Source of the DNA: Clostridium isatidis
Lineage (GTDB): Bacteria; Bacillota; Clostridia; Clostridiales; Clostridiaceae
Length of the DNA stretch: 64,000 nt
NCBI RefSeq assembly: GCF_002285495.1
Contig: NZ_CP016786.1
Span: 1,688,001-1,752,000 of the forward strand
Direction: 5' to 3'
In this document: positions 49,792 through 59,427 of the stretch, one piece after another
Numbering within the stretch: the first letter of the stretch is position 1
How the letters are laid out: every line of letters begins with the position of its first letter
Position numbers and translations under genes: made by a program
Notes under the pieces: generated by a model
Told to the model about the DNA's origin: nothing
Database searches by the model: none
What the model saw: the letters and a program-made list of their open reading frames with translations, nothing else

Positions 49792-50961
49792 ATGATAAAT
49801 GAAAATTCGCCTTTAATGAACACATATAAATACCTTCCAGTTAATTTAATTAAGGGTAATGGATGTCTTTTATATGATGATAAGGGGAAATCCTACATTG
49901 ATTTTACAAGTGGAATAGGAGTAAACAGCTTAGGATATAACCATAAAGATTGGGTTTTAGCGGTACAGGAAGCTGCTTCTAGCCTTCAACATTGTTCCAA
50001 TATCTTTTTAAATAAAACTGTTTATGAACTAGCTGAAAAATTAACAAAATTAAGCGGCATGAGTAAAGTATTTTTTTCAAATTCAGGTGCTGAGGCCAAT
50101 GAAGGCGCCTTCAAATTAGCCAGAAAATATAGTTTTCTAAAATACGGTAAAGGTAGAAACAAAATTCTTTCCCTAGAAAACTCCTTCCATGGAAGAACCT
50201 TAGCCGCTTTAAAAGCAACAGGTCAGGAAAAATTCCACAATTACTTCTTTCCCTTTCCTGAGGGTTTTGAATATATCAAAGCTGATTTAGAAAGCTTAAC
50301 CAAGGCTTTAACTAATGATGTATGTGCAATCATTGTAGAGGGAATTCAAGGAGAAGGCGGTGTACACCCCCTTGATAAAAATTTTATAACTTCCCTTAAA
50401 AAGATCTGTCAAGAAAAAGATATTCTTCTTATTTTTGATGAAATTCAAACTGGCATAGGAAGAACAGGTAAATTATTTTGCTATGAACATTTCAATATAA
50501 AACCTGATATTATCAGCTTTGCTAAGGGTCTTGGCGGAGGCCTTCCAATAGGAGGTTTTCTATGCAATAATAAACTTCAAAATGTTTTTAATCCTGGAGA
50601 TCATGGAACAACATTTGGCGGAAATCCAGTAGCCTCTTCTGCTGCATTAACAGTTTTAAAAAATATAGCTAATGAAAAAGCCTTAAAAGAAATTCAAGAA
50701 AAAGGAAGCTATTTGACAAATCTTTTAAAAGATATATCCTCTCCCCATATAAAGGCTATAAGGGGAATAGGATTAATGATTGGAATAGAAGTAGATATCA
50801 ATCCATCACCTTTTCAGGAAAAGGCTTTAAAAGAAGGTTTATTAGTCCTTACAGCTTCAACTAATGTAATAAGACTTCTTCCTCCACTTATTATTTCAAA
50901 AAAAGAAATAGAAAAAGCTGTAAAAATATTAAAGAATATATTAGAAAACTGGGAGGAATAA
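49792..50961 (+). CDS. argD: Acetylornithine aminotransferase
   Basis: A 389-residue class-III PLP aminotransferase that makes N-acetylornithine. The PLP lysine is in SFAKGLGGGLPIGGF, the cofactor aspartate in IFDEIQTGIGRTG, and the phosphate site in FFSNSGAEANEGAFKLAR. GNHxxT appears as DHGTTFGGNP. The gene is 16 bp after argB and three bases before argF. It uses AAGGAGG as ribosome site. Confidence 0.96.
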   Translation: MINENSPLMNTYKYLPVNLIKGNGCLLYDDKGKSYIDFTSGIGVNSLGYNHKDWVLAVQEAASSLQHCSNIFLNKTVYELAEKLTKLSGMSKVFFSNSGAEANEGAFKLARKYSFLKYGKGRNKILSLENSFHGRTLAALKATGQEKFHNYFFPFPEGFEYIKADLESLTKALTNDVCAIIVEGIQGEGGVHPLDKNFITSLKKICQEKDILLIFDEIQTGIGRTGKLFCYEHFNIKPDIISFAKGLGGGLPIGGFLCNNKLQNVFNPGDHGTTFGGNPVASSAALTVLKNIANEKALKEIQEKGSYLTNLLKDISSPHIKAIRGIGLMIGIEVDINPSPFQEKALKEGLLVLTASTNVIRLLPPLIISKKEIEKAVKILKNILENWEE

Positions 50962-50964
50962 TTT

Positions 50965-51885
50965 ATGAAAAAAGACTTATTAAAGATGGAGGATTTATCT
51001 AAAGATGAAATACTGGATATATTAAATACAGCTGATCAGCTGAAATACGAATTAAAACACGGAATAGTCCATGAGCATCTAAAGGGAAAAAGTCTTGGAA
51101 TGATATTTGAAAAATCTTCTACAAGAACTAGAATATCCTTTGAAGTTGGAATGTACCAGCTTGGAGGAAAAGCCTTATTTTTAAGTTCAAAGGATTTACA
51201 GCTTGGCCGTGGAGAACCAATTAAAGATACAGGAAGAGTATTATCTAGATATCTTGATGGAATTATGATTAGAACCTACAAACAAGAGGAAGTAGAAGAG
51301 CTGGCAAAATATTCATCAATTCCAGTTATAAATGGACTTACAGATGATGAACATCCCTGCCAGGTACTTGCAGATTTAATGACAATAAGGGAAAGTAAAA
51401 CTAAATTAGAGGGATTAAAGCTGGCTTTTATTGGAGATGGAAATAATATGGCTCAATCCCTTGTAATTGGTGCCTTAACTGTTGGAATAAATGTATCTAT
51501 TGCTTCACCAGAAAATTTTAAAATTGATGAAACTTATATTAAAAAAGGAAAAGAAATTGCTAATAAAAATAATTTAGAATTTAAACTCTATACTTCTCCT
51601 AAAGATGCTGTTATTAATGCAGATGTTGTTATCACTGATGTATGGACAAGTATGGGAATGGAAAAAGAAATAACTGAAAGAAAGAAAGCCTTTAATGGCT
51701 ACCAAGTAAATAAAGAGTTAATGGAACTTGCTAAGAGTGATGCAATTGTATTACATTGTCTGCCAGCCCATAGAGATGAAGAAATAACAGAAGAAATACT
51801 AGAAAAGTATGCAAATATTATTTTTGAAGAAGCAGAAAATAGGCTTCATGTTCAAAAAGCAGTTCTTATCAAACTTTTATCATAG
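50965..51885 (+). CDS. argF: Ornithine carbamoyltransferase
   Basis: A 306-residue enzyme that makes citrulline from ornithine and carbamoyl phosphate. The carbamoyl-phosphate loop is FEKSSTRTRISFEVG, followed by DEHPCQVLADLMT, TDVWTSMG and the ornithine loop VLHCLPAHRDEEI. Length is that of anabolic enzymes; there is no arcA or arcC next to it, so it is anabolic. It is the last gene of the operon; argG and argH are not in the window. Confidence 0.97.
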   Translation: MKKDLLKMEDLSKDEILDILNTADQLKYELKHGIVHEHLKGKSLGMIFEKSSTRTRISFEVGMYQLGGKALFLSSKDLQLGRGEPIKDTGRVLSRYLDGIMIRTYKQEEVEELAKYSSIPVINGLTDDEHPCQVLADLMTIRESKTKLEGLKLAFIGDGNNMAQSLVIGALTVGINVSIASPENFKIDETYIKKGKEIANKNNLEFKLYTSPKDAVINADVVITDVWTSMGMEKEITERKKAFNGYQVNKELMELAKSDAIVLHCLPAHRDEEITEEILEKYANIIFEEAENRLHVQKAVLIKLLS

Positions 51886-51925
51886 AAAAATTAATTTTAC
51901 TGTTAAAAAACCTTCTTAAAATAAA

Positions 51926-51965
51926 AAGTTCACAATTTGTAAACTGTGCTACAAACTGTGAACTT
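51926..51965. terminator. Long stem-loop between argF and the symporter gene
   Basis: Sixteen-base arms AAGTTCACAATTTGTA and TACAAACTGTGAACTT with one wobble. Only the minus strand has a good T run after the stem (TTTTTATTTT), so it chiefly terminates the symporter gene. Confidence 0.75.
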
Positions 51966-51973
51966 CCCTACTT

Positions 51974-52016
51974 GTTAAATTCCTAACTACTAACTCCTAA
52001 CTGTTAACTGTTAATT
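51974..52016. repeat. Heptanucleotide tract D at the symporter stop
   Basis: Five units in seven-base phase: ACTACTA, ACTCCTA, ACTGTTA, ACTGTTA, ATTCCTG. The symporter stop codon lies inside the last unit. It links the ACTCCNA type (arrays A-C) with the ACTGNNA type (38 kb). Confidence 0.75.
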
Positions 52017-53309
52017 CCTGACCAATTTAGCTTCTTTTCTTTTTTCAGTTTCGTCTACTACTAAAGCTGATACTGCTGCACCAGTTACATTTGTTGCAGT
52101 TCTAGCCATATCGATAACTGCATCTACTGCCATTACCATTGCCATACCTTCTAATGGTAAACCTAAAACAGAAAGTACAACTGTTGTTGACATAGTTGCT
52201 GCTCCAGGAACTCCTGCTATACCAATTGAACCAACTATAGTTGTTGCTACTATTAATATATAGTGATACATTGTTAAATCTATATTAAACACTTGTGCTA
52301 CAAATATAGCTACTATTGCTGGATATAATCCACCGCAAGCATTCATTCCCATTGTTGAACCTAATGATGCAGTAAAACTTGCTACTTCATCTTTAACCTT
52401 AGCTCTATTTACTAAGCTGTCTATTGTTACTGGCAAAGTACCATAACTGCTTTGGCTTGTGAATGCAAGTAACATTGCTGGGAATATATCGCCAAAGAAT
52501 TTAATAGGATTTCTTCTTGCAACACCTGATATTAATGGTGTATGAACTAATAATATTTGTAGTAGGCAGGCAACATAAACTGCTGCTACAACTGTTGCTA
52601 ATGATAATATTGTATCTAAACCGTTATTTGAAGCTGCTGTTGCTATTAATCCAAATACTCCATAAGGTATAAACTTAAGAACTATTCTTGTAATACTCAT
52701 TACTATTTCATAAGTTGATAAAATAAAGTCTTTAAAAGCCTTGATCTTATCTGGATTTTTATTATCTTCTATAACTAATGCTATTGCTACAAATATTGAG
52801 AAAACAACAACTGGTATTATTTGACCATCTGCTATTGATGCAATTACATTTGCTGGTAAAAATCCTAAGATTACATCTGTTAATGCTGGAATTTCTCTTG
52901 CTGTAAAATCTCCTGCTCCAGTAAATACAAAGCCTGCTCCAACATTAAATATCTTACCTATAACTATTCCTATTACTGCTGCAATTCCTGTTGTTCCTAA
53001 TAATAATCCTACTGCTTTAAATCCAATTGATTTTAAAGTTTCAATATTTTTAAATCTTACTAGGCTTGTAATTATTGAAGTCATTACTAAAGGTATAACT
53101 ACCATCTTAATTAATGACATATAGCCTTTTCCAACTACTTTTAGGAAAGGTATATTTCCTTTAAATACTATTCCTATAATTAATCCCAATCCTAAAGCCA
53201 CTAAAGTAGCAGTTGATCTTTTTCCTGTCTTTTTATTAACTATATATACTACATATACAGCAACTAATGAAGCAATAATTGCTAATATTAACTTAATATT
53301 TATATCCAT
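52011..53309 (-). CDS. tcyP: Sodium/cystine-type DAACS symporter (TcyP-like)
   Basis: A 432-residue transporter of the dicarboxylate/amino acid:cation symporter family. Eight or so helices are visible, with the two reentrant signatures: the serine-rich loop FTSQSSYGTLPVTIDSL and the motif MNACGGLYPAIVAIFVAQ; GIAGVPGAATMSTTVVLSVLGLPLEGMAMVMAVDAVIDMARTATNVTGAA is the substrate/sodium site. Sequence alone allows glutamate/aspartate or cystine. A T-box in its leader with a UGC (Cys) specifier makes cystine uptake the better call. Likely induced when charged tRNA-Cys is low. Confidence 0.85.
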   Translation of the reverse strand: MDINIKLILAIIASLVAVYVVYIVNKKTGKRSTATLVALGLGLIIGIVFKGNIPFLKVVGKGYMSLIKMVVIPLVMTSIITSLVRFKNIETLKSIGFKAVGLLLGTTGIAAVIGIVIGKIFNVGAGFVFTGAGDFTAREIPALTDVILGFLPANVIASIADGQIIPVVVFSIFVAIALVIEDNKNPDKIKAFKDFILSTYEIVMSITRIVLKFIPYGVFGLIATAASNNGLDTILSLATVVAAVYVACLLQILLVHTPLISGVARRNPIKFFGDIFPAMLLAFTSQSSYGTLPVTIDSLVNRAKVKDEVASFTASLGSTMGMNACGGLYPAIVAIFVAQVFNIDLTMYHYILIVATTIVGSIGIAGVPGAATMSTTVVLSVLGLPLEGMAMVMAVDAVIDMARTATNVTGAAVSALVVDETEKRKEAKLVRN

Positions 53310-53409
53310 TTTATTTCCTCCTAAAATTAATTATTATTTATATTATTAAAAAATTTATTAAATAATTGCTTTTAATTTTTGTACTGCTGGCCAGCAAATT
53401 CTATCGAAT

Positions 53410-53701
53410 AAAAAAACTTCTCCCCCTATATTCAGAGGCAGAAGATACATTTCCGCGGTTCCACTCTGATTAAATGTTTATACATAGAAATATATTAACA
53501 TTCATCTCATTCAAAGTATAAAAATACTTCATCTCTATAATGGGAGAACCCATAAGACCCTACTCTTATTTCAAGCCTTAAACTCCGAGGTGCATTTCAT
53601 TATTATAATTTTAGGTTATCTCAGCAACTAACCCTCTCTGTGGAAAATTATTAATAACTACTTCTCCTCTTCAACGTCTATTATTCTTATCGGATTACTA
53701 T
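53410..53701 (-). promoter_or_regulatory. T-box riboswitch, cysteine specifier
   Basis: The antiterminator motif AGAGTGGAACCGCGG (53453-53467) is complete. Downstream is a terminator: CTTCTGCCTC and GGGGGAGAAG (arms at 53435-53444 and 53417-53426) followed by seven T. Stem I shows the AGAGAGGG and UUGCUGAGA loops of the class. In the specifier loop GAAAUGCACCUCGGAG the codon before ACC reads UGC at 53592-53594, i.e. Cys. Uncharged tRNA-Cys would pair with it and the antiterminator and let transcription of the symporter continue. Confidence 0.93.
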
Positions 53702-53707
53702 GATTTA

Positions 53708-53735
53708 ATTATATCACTGTAATTTAACTTGTCAA
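53708..53735 (-). promoter_or_regulatory. Promoter of the T-box transcript
   Basis: -35 TTGACA (53730-53735), 16-base spacer, -10 TATAAT (53708-53713) on the minus strand. Transcription would start near 53701. Confidence 0.75.
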
Positions 53736-53818
53736 TAATAATTAATAATATTTTGTATAAAAATATTTCCAATATAAGGGTAAACATTTTCAAAATTAAT
53801 CTATTTTTGTTGAAAAAG

Positions 53819-53865
53819 AAAAAGGTCAGAAACCAAAGCACTCCCCTCTAGTTCCTAACCTTTTT
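53819..53865 (-). terminator. Terminator of the mgl-type regulatory operon
   Basis: On the minus strand AAAAAGGTTAGGAAC pairs throughout with GTTTCTGACCTTTTT, using two G-U pairs. It follows the stop at 53878 by 12 bp and is followed by a T-rich tail. Confidence 0.8.
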
Positions 53866-53877
53866 ATTTCTTACCTT

Positions 53878-54927
53878 TTACTTGTTACTATCAGCTAAAT
53901 ATATATCAACATTTTCTTTTGTTACTTTTGTATGTTGTGTTTTTACATACTTTCCATTAATACCTTGTACATTATTTACATCTAATCCCTTAGCCAAGGA
54001 ATAAGAAATATCAAATATAGCTTTAGCTTGAAGCTTTGCATCACTTATTACAGTACCTGTTAAGTCTCCCTTATTAACAGCTTCTAAAGCTTCTTTTACT
54101 CCATCTATTCCAACTACTATTGGCTTTTCTGTAAATACATCTGTTGAATTTATTGAATGTAATGCTCCTAAAGCCATTACATCATTATTACTAATAACAA
54201 CTTCTATTTCATCTCCATACTCTTGTATCCATTGATTCATTTTATTTACTGCCTGATCGCTTTGCCAATTAGCACTATCATCTGCTAATTTCTCTAGCTC
54301 TATTCCATAATTATCAATATCTTTTATACAATATTCTGTTCTAATGGAGGCATCTTGATGACCAGGCTCCCCTTCCAGCATTACATACTGTATTTTATTA
54401 TCTTTATTTTTGTCTAATTTACTTTTATTTTTATTCCATTCTTCTATAATAATTTCTGCCTGCATTCTTGCAGACTGTCTGGCTTGAGCACCAACATAAT
54501 ATACTTTATTCCACCTATTTAAATCTTCTTCAACTGGTTCCCTATTAAAAAAGACTAATGGTATATTTGCATTCTTTGCTTTATCAATTATAGTTGCAGC
54601 AGCAGTTCTATCAACTAAGTTTACACAAATAATATCATAATCTTGTTTTATAAACTTATCTATTTGATTTCCTTGATTTGTAGTACTGCCCTTTGCATCA
54701 ACAAAATCTAACTGTATCTTTATATTTTCCTGCTGTTCCTTTTCTTTTGATATATCTTCTAAATATGAACTTATACTAGATATAAAAGTATCATCTTGCC
54801 TATATAGGGTTACCCCAATTTTTATTTCATTCTTTTTCTTTTCACTAAATTCTCTACTACACCCTGAAATTATAGAAGTGCCAAATATTAATGCAGTAAA
54901 AACAATAAATCCCTTATATTTCTTCAC
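53878..54927 (-). CDS. Galactose-type binding lipoprotein (second MglB)
   Basis: A 349-residue lipoprotein (signal peptide with IISGC, lipidated C23). The mature part is a periplasmic-binding-protein fold closely related to MglB: FVDAKGSTTNQGNQIDKFI, INLVDRTAAA-type DIICVNLVDR, FFNREPVEED, a calcium-loop-like DKNKDNKIQYVMLEGEPGH, and SNNDVMALGALHSI. The nearby full mglB (62.4 kb) has the same landmarks. Since it is downstream of the YesM-type kinase and second binding protein, and not next to the permease, I infer it serves the sensor or a second affinity range. Ligand probably galactose, glucose or methyl-galactoside. Confidence 0.9.
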   Translation of the reverse strand: MKKYKGFIVFTALIFGTSIISGCSREFSEKKKNEIKIGVTLYRQDDTFISSISSYLEDISKEKEQQENIKIQLDFVDAKGSTTNQGNQIDKFIKQDYDIICVNLVDRTAAATIIDKAKNANIPLVFFNREPVEEDLNRWNKVYYVGAQARQSARMQAEIIIEEWNKNKSKLDKNKDNKIQYVMLEGEPGHQDASIRTEYCIKDIDNYGIELEKLADDSANWQSDQAVNKMNQWIQEYGDEIEVVISNNDVMALGALHSINSTDVFTEKPIVVGIDGVKEALEAVNKGDLTGTVISDAKLQAKAIFDISYSLAKGLDVNNVQGINGKYVKTQHTKVTKENVDIYLADSNK

Positions 54928-54955
54928 AATAACCTCCCATAAATTACACCTATAA

Positions 54956-55909
54956 TTACCTAATGATAGGAAATAGCATTCTTTGATTTTCCTCAGAATA
55001 CATATTATAAATATTTATCGTAGTTGATGTTATTTTACTTTCCTTAATCTTTTCATTTTCTATCTCTGAAACCATGGCCTTCATCCCTAAATAACCTAGG
55101 TTAAATTCATTCTGCATAGCTATGGCATTAATTATTTTTTCTTCCATTAAAGAGATTATTAAACTTGTACTTCCAGTTCCATAAAGACCTGCCTCACTAA
55201 AGTAATCCTTCTTTGCCTTTCCTGCAATCTCTAATATATTAGGCTCAAAGGCAACCAATACTTTTGTATCTTGATTTTTTAATATTTCTGAAATGCTTTT
55301 GTAAATTTCAGCCTCATCCTTAGGTAAATCTATAAATTCATAGGTGTTTTGGCTTAATGAAATTTCATCGATAAATCCTTCATATTTTTCTTTTTCACTA
55401 CTTATATTAAATCCACTTCTTAAAATTATTATTTTACTTCTTGTATTACCATTTTTAATTACTTCATTAGCTAATTTTCTGCCAAGTTCATAATTATCAC
55501 AGGATATATATGTGAAATTTTCTTTAGTTTCTATATTAGATTCAAATAAAACAATAGGTATTTCCTTTCTTAAATCCTCTATAAGTTTAGATAGAGAACT
55601 ATAGTCTGCTGGTGAAATTAATATCCCATCTGTACCATTCATAATCTCTCTCTTAATCAATTCTTTCTGTTCTTCTACACTATTATCTTCAATAAGGGTA
55701 ATAAAACTAACGTTTACATTTAAATCAGAAGCAGCCTGTTCCATTCCATTTTTAACTATTCTCCAAACCTCACTGCTCTTGCCTCTAACTATCACAGAAA
55801 CCTTATATACTTTCACCTTTCCCTTTGAAGCTTTAGGCAATAAAATAAGGGAAGATGATATAAGAATTATAAAGAGAAAAATAAAGATTGTCCTTTTCCT
55901 TATTACCAC
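54956..55909 (-). CDS. Membrane-anchored sugar-binding (periplasmic-binding-like) protein
   Basis: A 317-residue protein of the RbsB/MglB fold. An N-terminal helix (IFLFIILISSSLILLP) is a signal anchor, without lipobox cysteine. Landmarks are VIVRGKSSEVWRIVKNGMEQAA, GILISPADYSSLSKLI, PIVLFES and YLGMKAMVSEIENEK. It begins two bases before the YesM-type kinase stop on the same strand, so the kinase, this protein and the second MglB form a unit, as in known three-component sugar sensors where a binding protein docks on the kinase ectodomain. The ligand is not certain. Confidence 0.85.
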   Translation of the reverse strand: MVIRKRTIFIFLFIILISSSLILLPKASKGKVKVYKVSVIVRGKSSEVWRIVKNGMEQAASDLNVNVSFITLIEDNSVEEQKELIKREIMNGTDGILISPADYSSLSKLIEDLRKEIPIVLFESNIETKENFTYISCDNYELGRKLANEVIKNGNTRSKIIILRSGFNISSEKEKYEGFIDEISLSQNTYEFIDLPKDEAEIYKSISEILKNQDTKVLVAFEPNILEIAGKAKKDYFSEAGLYGTGSTSLIISLMEEKIINAIAMQNEFNLGYLGMKAMVSEIENEKIKESKITSTTINIYNMYSEENQRMLFPIIR

Positions 55910-55911
55910 AG

Positions 55912-57702
55912 CTATTCTCCTTTATTATCAATATATTTATTAGCTGGCATATGAATTCTAATAATAGTTCCTTCATCAGGCTCACTAAAGATTTTTAATC
56001 CATATTCTTTACCAAAATAAAGCTGTATTCTTTCATGAACATTTTTTAACCCTATTCCCGAGCCTTTTCTGCTGCTATTCTTTCCTTTTTTTACAAGCAG
56101 TTCCTCTGCCACTTCTTGAGGCATTCCTAACCCATTATCAATAATATCAATATAAAGATTTTCTTCTTCTACATAAGCCTTTACTAAGATATTTCCATCT
56201 CCATACATATACTCCATGCCATGATAAATAGCATTTTCTATTAAAGGCTGTACAATTAATTTAATACATTGTAAATCTAAAGCTTCTTCTTGCGCTTCTA
56301 TTTCATAATCAAATTTATTTTTATATCTTATACTTTGTATAGTAAGATAATTTCTTGCATGTTCAAGCTCATCTTTAACTGTAATAATATTTCTACCCTT
56401 GCTTATACTTATTCTAAAAAACCTAGCAAGAGAAGTAACCATTGTTATTGCTCCATTATAATTTTCATTTTCTATCATCCAAACTATAGAATCTAAGGTG
56501 TTATATAAAAAGTGCGGATTTATTTGTGATTGTAGGGCATTAAGCTCGCTTTTTCGCTTTTCTTCCTGCTCTTTTACAATATTATCCATTAAAATATTCA
56601 TTTGGTTTATCATTAACTTAATAGCTTTAGCTAAATGCTGAACTTCTTGAGAGCCCGTTTCTGAAATGTTTAAATTATCTACACCATTTTCAAATTCTTT
56701 AACTGCCTTTTCTAATTCCATAATTGGATTGGCTATTCTTGAAGAAACATACATATTAATTGATATCAAGGTAAAGATTGCAAAAAGCATTATAAATATT
56801 GCAAAAGCTCTAAAATCACTTGCACCAGATAATATATCTTCTATAGGAGAAACCGAAACTATTTTCCAACCTGTATAGCCTACTGTCTTTATATTTATCA
56901 TCCTTTTATTTCCCTGGAAATTTTCTAAATAGTTCCCATCTTCTAATTTTGAATTTTTATTATTTGTTTCCTCAATAAGATTAGTGTATATTAGCTGTTG
57001 TCTGGGATGATATATTATTTCCCCATTTCCATCCATTAAATATACATAAGCATTTTGCCCTAAATCAACATTTTTGCATATTTCCTCAATGCCGCTAAAA
57101 CTCATATCAACTAAAAGAACACCTCTTTTAGCCTTACCATCTTCAGTTATTTCAACTGCTCTGCTTAAGGAAACAACCCAAGTATATTTATAATTTGGAT
57201 CATAAAATAAGTTTTGAACATGAGGAGTTGAAAAGTGAAGGTTTTCACTTTTTTCTAAAGCATCTTGAAACCATTCATTTTCCCTTGGATCTATATTTTC
57301 TTTTAACTGTTGTACTGGATAGGAAGCTATTATATCTCCATGCTCTGAAAACAAGCTTATGCTGATTAAGAAGTCCTTATTGGCTTCGTAGAGTATATCC
57401 ATTTCCTTATTAATATTTTCACTGGATAAATCCTTCTTCTTAATCCCTCTATAGTACATGGTATCAGATATTTTCATCATCTTTCTTAAATAGCTATCTA
57501 AATTTAAATTAACTTGATCTAAAATAGCTTGATTATTTTTTGCAACCATTTCCTCAGTTAAGTTGGAAAATCTTAAATATAAGGCTCCTCCTACTACTAT
57601 CATTCCAAGTACTGCAACAATTGTAAAAGAAACAGATATGATATTATGAATACTTGCTTTTTTATAATAATTAATTATTCTTTCTTGAATTGATTTTAGC
57701 AT
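55912..57702 (-). CDS. YesM/LytS-type sensor histidine kinase
   Basis: A 596-residue kinase. Two membrane helices (about 20-40 and 300-322) bracket a large extracytoplasmic dCache-like sensor. Then come HAMP (about 323-375) and the HisKA_7TM-less His-kinase motif QSQINPHFLYNTLDSIVWMIEN, with the phospho-acceptor His in PHFLYN, and a GHKL ATPase (VQPLIENAIYHGM; GIGLKNVHERIQLYFG). This layout is YesM. It precedes the binding proteins by 2 bp and follows the YesN regulator by 9 bp. A sugar or a sugar-loaded binding protein is the likely signal. Confidence 0.92.
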   Translation of the reverse strand: MLKSIQERIINYYKKASIHNIISVSFTIVAVLGMIVVGGALYLRFSNLTEEMVAKNNQAILDQVNLNLDSYLRKMMKISDTMYYRGIKKKDLSSENINKEMDILYEANKDFLISISLFSEHGDIIASYPVQQLKENIDPRENEWFQDALEKSENLHFSTPHVQNLFYDPNYKYTWVVSLSRAVEITEDGKAKRGVLLVDMSFSGIEEICKNVDLGQNAYVYLMDGNGEIIYHPRQQLIYTNLIEETNNKNSKLEDGNYLENFQGNKRMINIKTVGYTGWKIVSVSPIEDILSGASDFRAFAIFIMLFAIFTLISINMYVSSRIANPIMELEKAVKEFENGVDNLNISETGSQEVQHLAKAIKLMINQMNILMDNIVKEQEEKRKSELNALQSQINPHFLYNTLDSIVWMIENENYNGAITMVTSLARFFRISISKGRNIITVKDELEHARNYLTIQSIRYKNKFDYEIEAQEEALDLQCIKLIVQPLIENAIYHGMEYMYGDGNILVKAYVEEENLYIDIIDNGLGMPQEVAEELLVKKGKNSSRKGSGIGLKNVHERIQLYFGKEYGLKIFSEPDEGTIIRIHMPANKYIDNKGE

Positions 57703-57711
57703 ATTTAATCA

Positions 57712-59310
57712 TCATCTCTTTCTATATCTTGAAGGAGATATTCCATATTGTTTTTTAAATACATAGCTAAAATAATTAGCCTCTAAGTATCCAACCTTCC
57801 TCGCAATAATATATGTTTTATCATCTGTTGTATTTAACAGCTTTACCGCCTCTTCAAGCCTTATATTAGTTAAATAACTTACGAAATTCATATCAGTTTC
57901 TTTTTTGAAAATAGTTGAAAAATATGTTGGACTTACATGCAATTCTGAACATAACCTTTCTACAGATATTTCAGGGTCGCTATAATTTTCTTTAATATAT
58001 GCTTTAGCTTTTTCTATTAATATTTTTGAAGAGTTAACTCTATCTTTCTTTATTAACTTATTTATTTTTATAGATTTTTCAATAAACCAACTCTTAATAT
58101 CATTAATTGAATCTGCTTTGCTTAAATAAGAATAACAATTAAAATTATCTCCAAAAACTTCATCGAAATTAATATTATAATCTTGCAGCAATCTTAATAT
58201 AGCTGTCATAATTTCCATAAGATAAACTCTATACTTATTTAAATCTACTAAATCCTTTTCAACTTTCTTAAATATTCTATTAATAGTTTCTTCTATTTCT
58301 TCCTTACTTGAAAGTTTTATTGAATTTAATAATGAATTTTCCTCTTGCTCTTCAAATTTTAACTGAATATCATAATTTGGTTCTACGTCATCTATATAAA
58401 TTGCCTTTCCATTTCCTAAAATAGGTCTATAACTTAAAGCTGTTTCAGCTGTTTTATATGAATATCTAATATCCATTATATCTTCATATACTCTTCCAAT
58501 ACCTGAAGATATTGTATTTGCAAAAACACATTGATATACTCTGCTTACTTCATTTAAGCCCTTAAGTAAATTGTTTATTTCTGATTTTTCTTCAAAAGTT
58601 GCTAATACTACAATTTTATCTGAATAAGGAAAACTAACAAAATCACAATAATTAACAAGTATTTCATCAACCATGTTTTTAATTGAAATTAAAAGTAAAC
58701 CAATATTGTTTTCCTCTTCTTCTAGGATTGTGGTTCCATCTATATTTATTAAGGCAACAGCCAGAAATCTTTTTATAAAATTTAATCCCAGCTTCCCAGC
58801 ATCTTCTTCCCATCTTTCCTTGCTCATCCTACCTTCTAAAGCTGAAACTAAATATTGTTCTCTTAATACAGGAATACTTTCTAAATAATGTTTTTTTAAT
58901 ATTTCTACATTTCTTTTTTGATTATATTCCTTATCAAGCTTGTCCTTTAACTTTTTAAGAATTTCTATAATCTCAATTGAATTAATAGGTTTTAAAACAT
59001 ACTCAAAAACATTTATCTTTATTGCTTTATGAGCATATTCAAGTTCATCTGACCCAGAGAAAATTATTAATTTTGTGGACGGCATTATTTCAGATAATTT
59101 CTCCCCCAATTCTAATCCATCTAGAAAAGGCATTTTTATATCAGTCATTACTACATCAGGAGCAAGCTTTTCCGCCATTTCCAGGGCTTCTTGTCCATTT
59201 TCTGCATCTCCAACTACTTCAAAACCATATTCTTCCCAATTAACCTTATTAATTACTCCAAGTCTTATTTCTTCTTCATCATCTACAACCATTATTTTAT
59301 ATAGCTTCAT
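57712..59310 (-). CDS. YesN-type AraC-family response regulator
   Basis: A 532-residue regulator. The receiver has MVVDDEEEI, phospho-acceptor D55 region PDVVMTDIKMPFLDGLE, and lysine YVLKPINS. A long middle domain of about 270 residues follows. The C terminus is a double AraC helix-turn-helix: ISVERLCSELHVSPTYFSTIFKKETDMNFVSYLTNIRLEEAVKLLNTTD and YIIARKVGYLEANYFSYVFKKQYGISPSRYR. It heads the regulatory operon YesN-YesM-binding protein-MglB2, next to mglBAC, and presumably activates it. The upstream region holds a cre-like TGCTAATCGATTACA. Confidence 0.93.
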   Translation of the reverse strand: MKLYKIMVVDDEEEIRLGVINKVNWEEYGFEVVGDAENGQEALEMAEKLAPDVVMTDIKMPFLDGLELGEKLSEIMPSTKLIIFSGSDELEYAHKAIKINVFEYVLKPINSIEIIEILKKLKDKLDKEYNQKRNVEILKKHYLESIPVLREQYLVSALEGRMSKERWEEDAGKLGLNFIKRFLAVALINIDGTTILEEEENNIGLLLISIKNMVDEILVNYCDFVSFPYSDKIVVLATFEEKSEINNLLKGLNEVSRVYQCVFANTISSGIGRVYEDIMDIRYSYKTAETALSYRPILGNGKAIYIDDVEPNYDIQLKFEEQEENSLLNSIKLSSKEEIEETINRIFKKVEKDLVDLNKYRVYLMEIMTAILRLLQDYNINFDEVFGDNFNCYSYLSKADSINDIKSWFIEKSIKINKLIKKDRVNSSKILIEKAKAYIKENYSDPEISVERLCSELHVSPTYFSTIFKKETDMNFVSYLTNIRLEEAVKLLNTTDDKTYIIARKVGYLEANYFSYVFKKQYGISPSRYRKR

Positions 59311-59365
59311 ATATAACCACTCCCAGATATATTAGCATATACTTTTTATTACTTTATAAACAATG

Positions 59366-59380
59366 TGCTAATCGATTACA
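59366..59380. promoter_or_regulatory. Cre-like palindrome before the YesN gene
   Basis: TGCTAATCGATTACA is a cre-type palindrome (TGWAANCGNTNWCA) with one extra base. It lies about 55 bp before the YesN start. Carbon-catabolite control of this sugar module would make sense, but this site is weaker than the one before mglB. Confidence 0.4.
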
Positions 59381-59427
59381 TTTGATATTATTTAAATAAT
59401 TAGAATATTAACATAATTATAACACAA

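Noticed and set aside
51974..52016. Transposon end or IS inverted repeat
   Set aside because: No transposase or matching distal end; the tract fits the heptad spacer family.
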